From the NCBI GenBank assembly GCA_000708835.1, contig DF237224.1:50493-114492 (forward strand): a DNA stretch of 64,000 nucleotides. Direction: 5' to 3'. The position numbers and the translations under genes were made by a program. Each line of letters starts with the position of its first letter. Position 1 is the stretch's first letter. Of the stretch, positions 59,101 through 64,000 are shown piece by piece. A model generated the notes under the pieces. The model worked only from the letters and a program-made list of their open reading frames with translations, had not been told where the DNA came from and did not search any database. The DNA comes from Klebsormidium nitens. Taxonomy: Eukaryota; Streptophyta; Klebsormidiophyceae; Klebsormidiales; Klebsormidiaceae.

Positions 59101-62100
59101 TCAGAAAGCAGTTGCTCCCTGTTTTGAATGACAGGATATGACGTCCATGCTGTCGTCAGATTCTGTCATTCAGAACAGAGAGAGCAATTGGTTTCCAACG
59201 TTAGCATGGACATCATATTTGGTCATTCAGAACAGGGAGAGCAACTGGTACCTGACGTCAGCATGAACGTCATATTCTGCCTTCTCGTTGAGTCCAAACC
59301 CTCAACCTGATCCTCGTGTTTCTAAATGACTGTCTTCCGTCAGACATTCAGAATCTAGGATCTTACGATTCGAGGAACAAGGGTACTAGGTGGTGCTCTC
59401 ACCAGCACAAGCTCCATGTCCGCCATCGGAATGTTGCGGAACTGCTTGATGTGGATCGTACGGTCGCCGAGCGCATTCGTATGGCTGGCGGGTGTTGCAC
59501 TCCTGAGTCACCAGAAATATGTGAGAAGTCGGCAAAGTAGAACGCCAAGGAGCGCGAAATATCAATTGAAGTGAAGCAAGATAGACGCGTTTCTACTGAG
59601 CGAGAATCAACAAATCTGCATGATGGCTCGGCACAAAGCCTGGCTGTGAACGGGAGCGTCCCAAGAGCCGCCTTGCTTAGATTAGTGTTGGAGGAGCGGA
59701 ATGCACCGGTTTGTCAGACCTAGCCACTCGAACAAACTTTCACGTTGGTGCGCTACAAGATTTTGTTGCAGAAAGTGGCGCGAAACTTAACGAAGGATCC
59801 AGGTCGGTGGAGTCTTTCCGGGAATGGAAATTTGCGCACTTGACTTTGGAGCCGAATTTCGTCCACTGACCAGATTGGAGTTCAATGGCGGCCAGTTTTG
59901 TAGTGCCTGCAGTGTGTGGAAGCCGAGCCGCGCATCTTTCTGCGACCGTCCGTCTACAACAATCTTTCACGTTAGAAAGGCGTGACAGTACGAACGGCAT
60001 CGCGCAAATGGTCTCACCTGTACACGAGAATAATCCTCTCGAAGGTCGGCTCCTGGATGGTGGTGGTCGTTAGTAAGTTCCTGAAACTGCAGTGTGCAGC
60101 GCAAAGCTTGATTCAGTAGGGAAGGAAAGAGCTTTTGGCGTCTTGATACAGGGACAAATTACAGGTCCAGAATCCTTGTAGTGTCCACGAACAAGTTACA
60201 TCATCACCCTAGCCTGATTTCTCTGACGGAGGCGAGAAAGTCCATAAATTGCAGTTCGAAAAGGGCAGCTGGTGCCGCTATCCTTCCATCAAAGAGACGG
60301 GGCTGCCCCGCCCCCGAAGGGTGGTATCATACTTCCTTTTGCCAGCTCTTGAAGCGGGCTTACGGACAGAACCAACCTTTGAAACAGCCTGTTCGAATAT
60401 CAACAGACTGATCCGCATTTTCGCACGCCATAGCGCATCTGATCTAGCATGACGAACAAGCGGTTGAACATCTTGAAAGATTGAAGACCCTCACCTGATT
60501 TGCATGTTCTCAAGCCGAACCCGTTCCACATACATGCTCTCTCGGTCGTGAAGACTGTTGTCGGCTGCCCGGTCTAACTGTGCCTGGTTTGTTCTTGAAG
60601 ACTCGGCCTTCTTCGACTCTTTTTCGGCTCTTCGTATCCGGTTCCTGAAGAAACGAGAAGATCTTTCCGGCATGTTGTAAGCGCAGTGAAGTGTCAATTA
60701 CAGTGCAGTCAAGACCACTCCGGTGAATCCGTCGCCTGTCTCGGCACAGGAAAGGGACCCGAAGAAAGCACGAAGCTCATATCCTCGAAATCTTCACCAG
60801 GTACCTTGTTTTCCGGTGAGTTTTACATTGTTTCTCTCGGAAACATTGAACGAGCGTGTCCTCCGCTCTGACAGAGATTCGTAAGGAAGATTAGAGAGAT
60901 GGACTTTCATTGACAAGAGCAAGGCAAATTGAGCACGTTTGCACCTTCAAGCGAACAGCACTGTGGAGAAACATCAGGAGGCCTGGTTTCTCACCAGACA
61001 AACTTGAACGGTTGGAGCAGCCAGACGAGCAGGTACCCAATGAGAAGGTTGATCTTCTCCATGATGAACAGACCACTCGTCTGGTCCTTGTCGATTCCTC
61101 TCCGAAATAGCAAATACTGCAAAACAAACACACAAACAAGTGTTGGGAGCACTTTCAGATTATCCATTTCTGAGTTGCGGTACCATGTCAGCACATACAA
61201 GAAAGGGCGTGCTACTTGCGCCATGCAGGGTTGATTGCTTGCCCGCTCTTTGACTGTTAGGATAGTGCTGGCCCTTTTGACAGTTAGGGTAGAAAGAAGC
61301 GTTCCTACCAATCAGGCCGAGCGTTGCCTTTTCTGAGACATATAGACGTACTTCAAGCCCTCTCAACACGTCACAAACTTGATCAGACGCAGTCGAGGAG
61401 CAATCCGCTCGAACGAAGTCAAAACGTGAGGCGGACCTTACGTGTCTGCTGTACGAGGGCAAGGTCTGCTTCGTATTTTCGGATGCAAAGAAGTTGCTCA
61501 ACAGTTGCGTGTCTAATCGTTTCAGGTCAACCTCGATCGGCAGATTGAGCAGATACTCTCCCTTCTGCGCAACCTCATACTCTGCATCGCTCAGCAACTT
61601 GAAGTTGCTCTTCTCGAAAACCTGCAGCAATGTGAAAGGAGTTCGTTCAAGGATCATTGGAAGCAACGGTCTCTTCCAACCATGGAGAAGAGTATATAGG
61701 CCGCCAGAAGCTGCGAGTCTTCGTACACCCCAGATGTGGCTGCCTCATACTATATTCAAATGTCGCAACGAAAAGCGGCTGGTTTTATAAACACATGTGA
61801 AAACAGCACTATGCAGCGGGCCAGTGCCCGTTGTCACCGCCGAACCTCTTACGTTGGATCTGAAAGCTGGATCTCCCGTCTCAAGCGCAGTTCCTGCCTC
61901 TCAAAGAACTCAACTCTTGTCAAAACTTCGGCGAGTATCGCAACTCTTCCTCGTCAGTTGACCAACCTAAGCAGGCATCCTTTCTCCAGCATACAGCTCA
62001 TCTTCAAATAGACTCGGCTGGAAGACATTTCGGGGCCACTTTCATACGAACCAAGTGGTCAGAAGCGTTCTGTCGAGATGTTGTACTTAAGAAGTGTTGT

Positions 62101-64000
62101 ACCTGCATGAGGTGCCGCAGGAATCGTACTTCAAGTTTCTCGATCTGAGTAGGCGATAAATTCTGTTGCTGTAGCTTCAAGGTCCCAGCTACTGGTTCAA
62201 AGAACGAGTAGAGTTGCTGCAGACAAGGAAAGAGCGTTTTTTGGATCAGAGAAGAATACTTGCTACTCACAGCAGGCAAAGGACTAGAGATTTCAGATTG
62301 TGGACGATGTAGCAAAACCGCAACCTCACAACTTGTTTTCTCAGACATCACTTCTATTAATCAAATCACCAAGCTTGTAGCATGTGCAGCTTAAAAGCTT
62401 GCAAGACCACCAGATCTGATCATGTTGATCAGATTGAATACCAGATGATGGAACTTGAAGATCATCGGGGCTTTTTCCACAATCTTCGTGCATCACATAC
62501 CATGAGTTCCTCAAACTGTAGGTGGTACCTGCAGCCAAAGAAGTCTGTTGATTGACTTATCCACCTGGATGGCGACAAGGGAGATTAAGCGGCCCGCCAG
62601 ATATTTAGCAGCAGCCAGTATATCGGGGGTGTTCTGGACACTTCCAAATAGCATATGAGGACCAAGTAGGATGCAGATATAGTACCTGGTTGTAAGATGC
62701 AAGTCATGTCTATGTGATGGAGCTTCCTAAGTGCATGCTTCGAGAGGTGTATATGAAAATCCCATACTTCATGGAATCCCTTCTTGATTGCAACCTGCTC
62801 TTAGGTAGTTCCAACAAGGACAGCACCCTGTCATGACCACCTCACCAACTTCTGATTGTGGCGTCCACTCTCCGGCAGAGTGTGAGGAAGTCTTTCCTGT
62901 CGCTGTCTTGTTCTGCAGCGAGTACATTTACAACCTAGTCATATTGTGCACTCAATCAAGAAAATGTTTGAATCAAGCTTGAACTTCCTTTCCGTTACAG
63001 AAGGTTGCACAGGTTATTGAAGAGATCGATAGGCTGTGAAGCAAAGATCAGTGGCAGCAACTTGGCCATCTCATTTGGAAGGAAGTACATCAGCCAATTT
63101 GATCGAACACAACACAATGCCGCAACGAATTGCAATCTTACCAATCATGTCAGCCAGCTTTGTGATAAGCTTCAGCTTCAAGGTTCTGATGACCGCTTCC
63201 TTTTCAATCCTGAGAACATCCCGCTTCTTCAAGCTAAGAAGCGCCGGTGCTGCTGACAATCCTCTGTGCGACATGATGTCAACCATTTCAACAGCAGCTC
63301 TCAGTTTCTGTGCTGAACAGCATAAACTGGAACCTGGTGCCCAAATGGAAGCAGGGACTGAGTAAAGCAGAACTGCAAAGCAATCCCCCCAGCTCTGTTG
63401 AGAGCTATGACCCCCAAAGCCTTTTGCGTGAATTGTGCACCTTCTAGCTACGCTTGGCTACTGTTTACCAGCTAGTCGTCAGCTAAGCGTCAGAAAGATC
63501 ATTCTTTCCAGCATCAAGTTTGACAATTCTGCGTGCAATTTGATCAGGAATTAAAAGCACAGGAGTAGGTGCTGCAGTCCTCGGGAATCCAGAAACAAAC
63601 ACAGCTCAGTTCTCGTTCTGCTTAAGCCCTACCCTGCGCCACTGATCCAATGCGAGAGAAGGTGTTCATGAATAAGATGAACAGATCACAGCTGTCCTGC
63701 TCTAGTCTGGGCCGAAGTCTTCTGCTCGACAACTCTTTGGTCGCCTCAAAATTGTGCCGGTCTTGAGGTTGGGTAACAAGGAAGGCGGCACCGGGCCTCA
63801 GCATCCCGGCAAAGCTGTCCCCAACGACCTCGAGAAACGACAGTCCTCGGGTTCGAAGCGGGAAATTCACGGCGACACAGGCCTTCAAACTTCCGATTCG
63901 TTTGAAAATTAGCTGCCTGCGCTGACCACCCAGCAAGTGCAATGCAGCCTCTACAGCCACAGGCTCAGGCTCTAGAGATTCTAGACTAGAGTCTCTAGAG
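56169..64000 (-). CDS. DUF3754 family membrane protein (5' end missing)
   Basis: Sixteen exons visible in transcript order: >64000-63633, 63312-63142, 62912-62846, 62528-62501, 62216-62103, 61621-61442, 61116-60995, 60644-60495, 60080-60018, 59502-59403, 58921-58850, 58074-57974, 57604-57534, 57170-57064, 56704-56594, 56282-56169; about 645 residues, all phases consistent. Family blocks: QKLRAAVEMVDIMSHRG, DFLTLCRRVDATIRSW plus YHLQFEELM, QLYSFFEPVAG, EKSNFKLLSDAEYEVA, LLNLPIEVDLKRLD, LLFRRGIDKDQTSG, QEPTFERIILVYR, IHIKQFRNIPMADMELVL, a hydrophobic stretch (KVLLAVLTAVGGYIFKIY), GRGTLLHLCDDVIQQEVKEVILAYFVLM, LDEACEELLEEEF and ALQKLEKLSIV. Plant members are predicted plastid or mitochondrial membrane proteins of unknown function. 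The frame stays open to the right edge, so the start codon is outside. Confidence 0.9.
58970..59300. repeat. Intronic direct and inverted repeat cluster with TGACGTCA motifs
   Basis: In the intron between DUF3754 exons 59502-59403 and 58921-58850, a ~65-base unit recurs. The unit is ...cattcagaacaggga-gagcaa-ctggt..gacgtcagcat-gacgtcatatt. There are about four direct copies (around 59000, 59060, 59165 and 59220) and one inverted copy (around 59090-59150, with gttgctccctgttttgaatgacagg). The mixture of orientations could fold into a long hairpin. Several copies carry TGACGTCA or TGACGTC, the core of bZIP/CRE sites. Confidence 0.75.

Noticed and set aside
58970-59300. CRISPR-like array
   Set aside because: Repeats are imperfect, occur in both orientations, lack uniform spacers and sit inside a eukaryotic intron.
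1-64000. tRNA or rRNA genes
   Set aside because: I scanned for the T-loop GGTTCGAATCC-like box and rRNA core motifs and saw no convincing candidate; a covariance-model scan would be needed to be certain.

Overview
The window is nuclear DNA from a photosynthetic eukaryote, most likely a streptophyte green alga (a Klebsormidium-like genome is my guess). Genes are split by many GT-AG introns, spacers are short, and the families are plant-like: a DWARF27-type plastid isomerase, a CBM20 plastid protein, a plant-type F-box/SEL1/MYND protein and an At3g19508-type LYR protein. No tRNA, rRNA, CRISPR array, complete transposon or bacterial operon was seen. I rebuilt exons by hand from splice sites, reading phase and family motifs. 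All full models except the LYR gene come out as whole multiples of three and end in a stop codon.

Layout, left to right: DUF676 lipase-like esterase (minus; 3' end beyond the left edge); CDC14/SIN-like ARM protein (plus); F-box/SEL1/MYND protein (minus); unknown 138-residue protein (plus); GT-B glycosyltransferase (plus); DWARF27-like carotenoid isomerase (minus); CBM20 protein with a C-terminal membrane anchor (plus); SLC33 acetyl-CoA transporter (minus); MPDU1 (plus); LYR-motif protein (minus); COX11 (plus); short ionotropic glutamate receptor (minus); a decayed copy of the COX11 5' region; DUF3754 protein (minus; 5' end beyond the right edge).

Four neighbour pairs are head to head with only 0.4-0.9 kb between start codons. 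In three of them both products would share a compartment: D27-like/CBM20 (plastid), SLC33/MPDU1 (ER-Golgi membranes) and LYR protein/COX11 (mitochondrion). Shared promoters are a reasonable inference.

The most unusual features are structural. (1) All five spacers between convergent genes contain ORF-poor DNA that looks very rich in short self-complementary words (GATC, TGCA, CATG, GCGC, ACGT); promoters and introns do not look like this. (2) Two unrelated genes, SLC33 and COX11, carry tandem triplications of a 3' splice-site/exon-start segment, leaving extra acceptors or pseudo-exons. (3) The glutamate receptor lacks the usual amino-terminal domain and has an 18-base microexon. (4) A DUF3754 intron holds a direct and inverted repeat cluster with TGACGTCA motifs.
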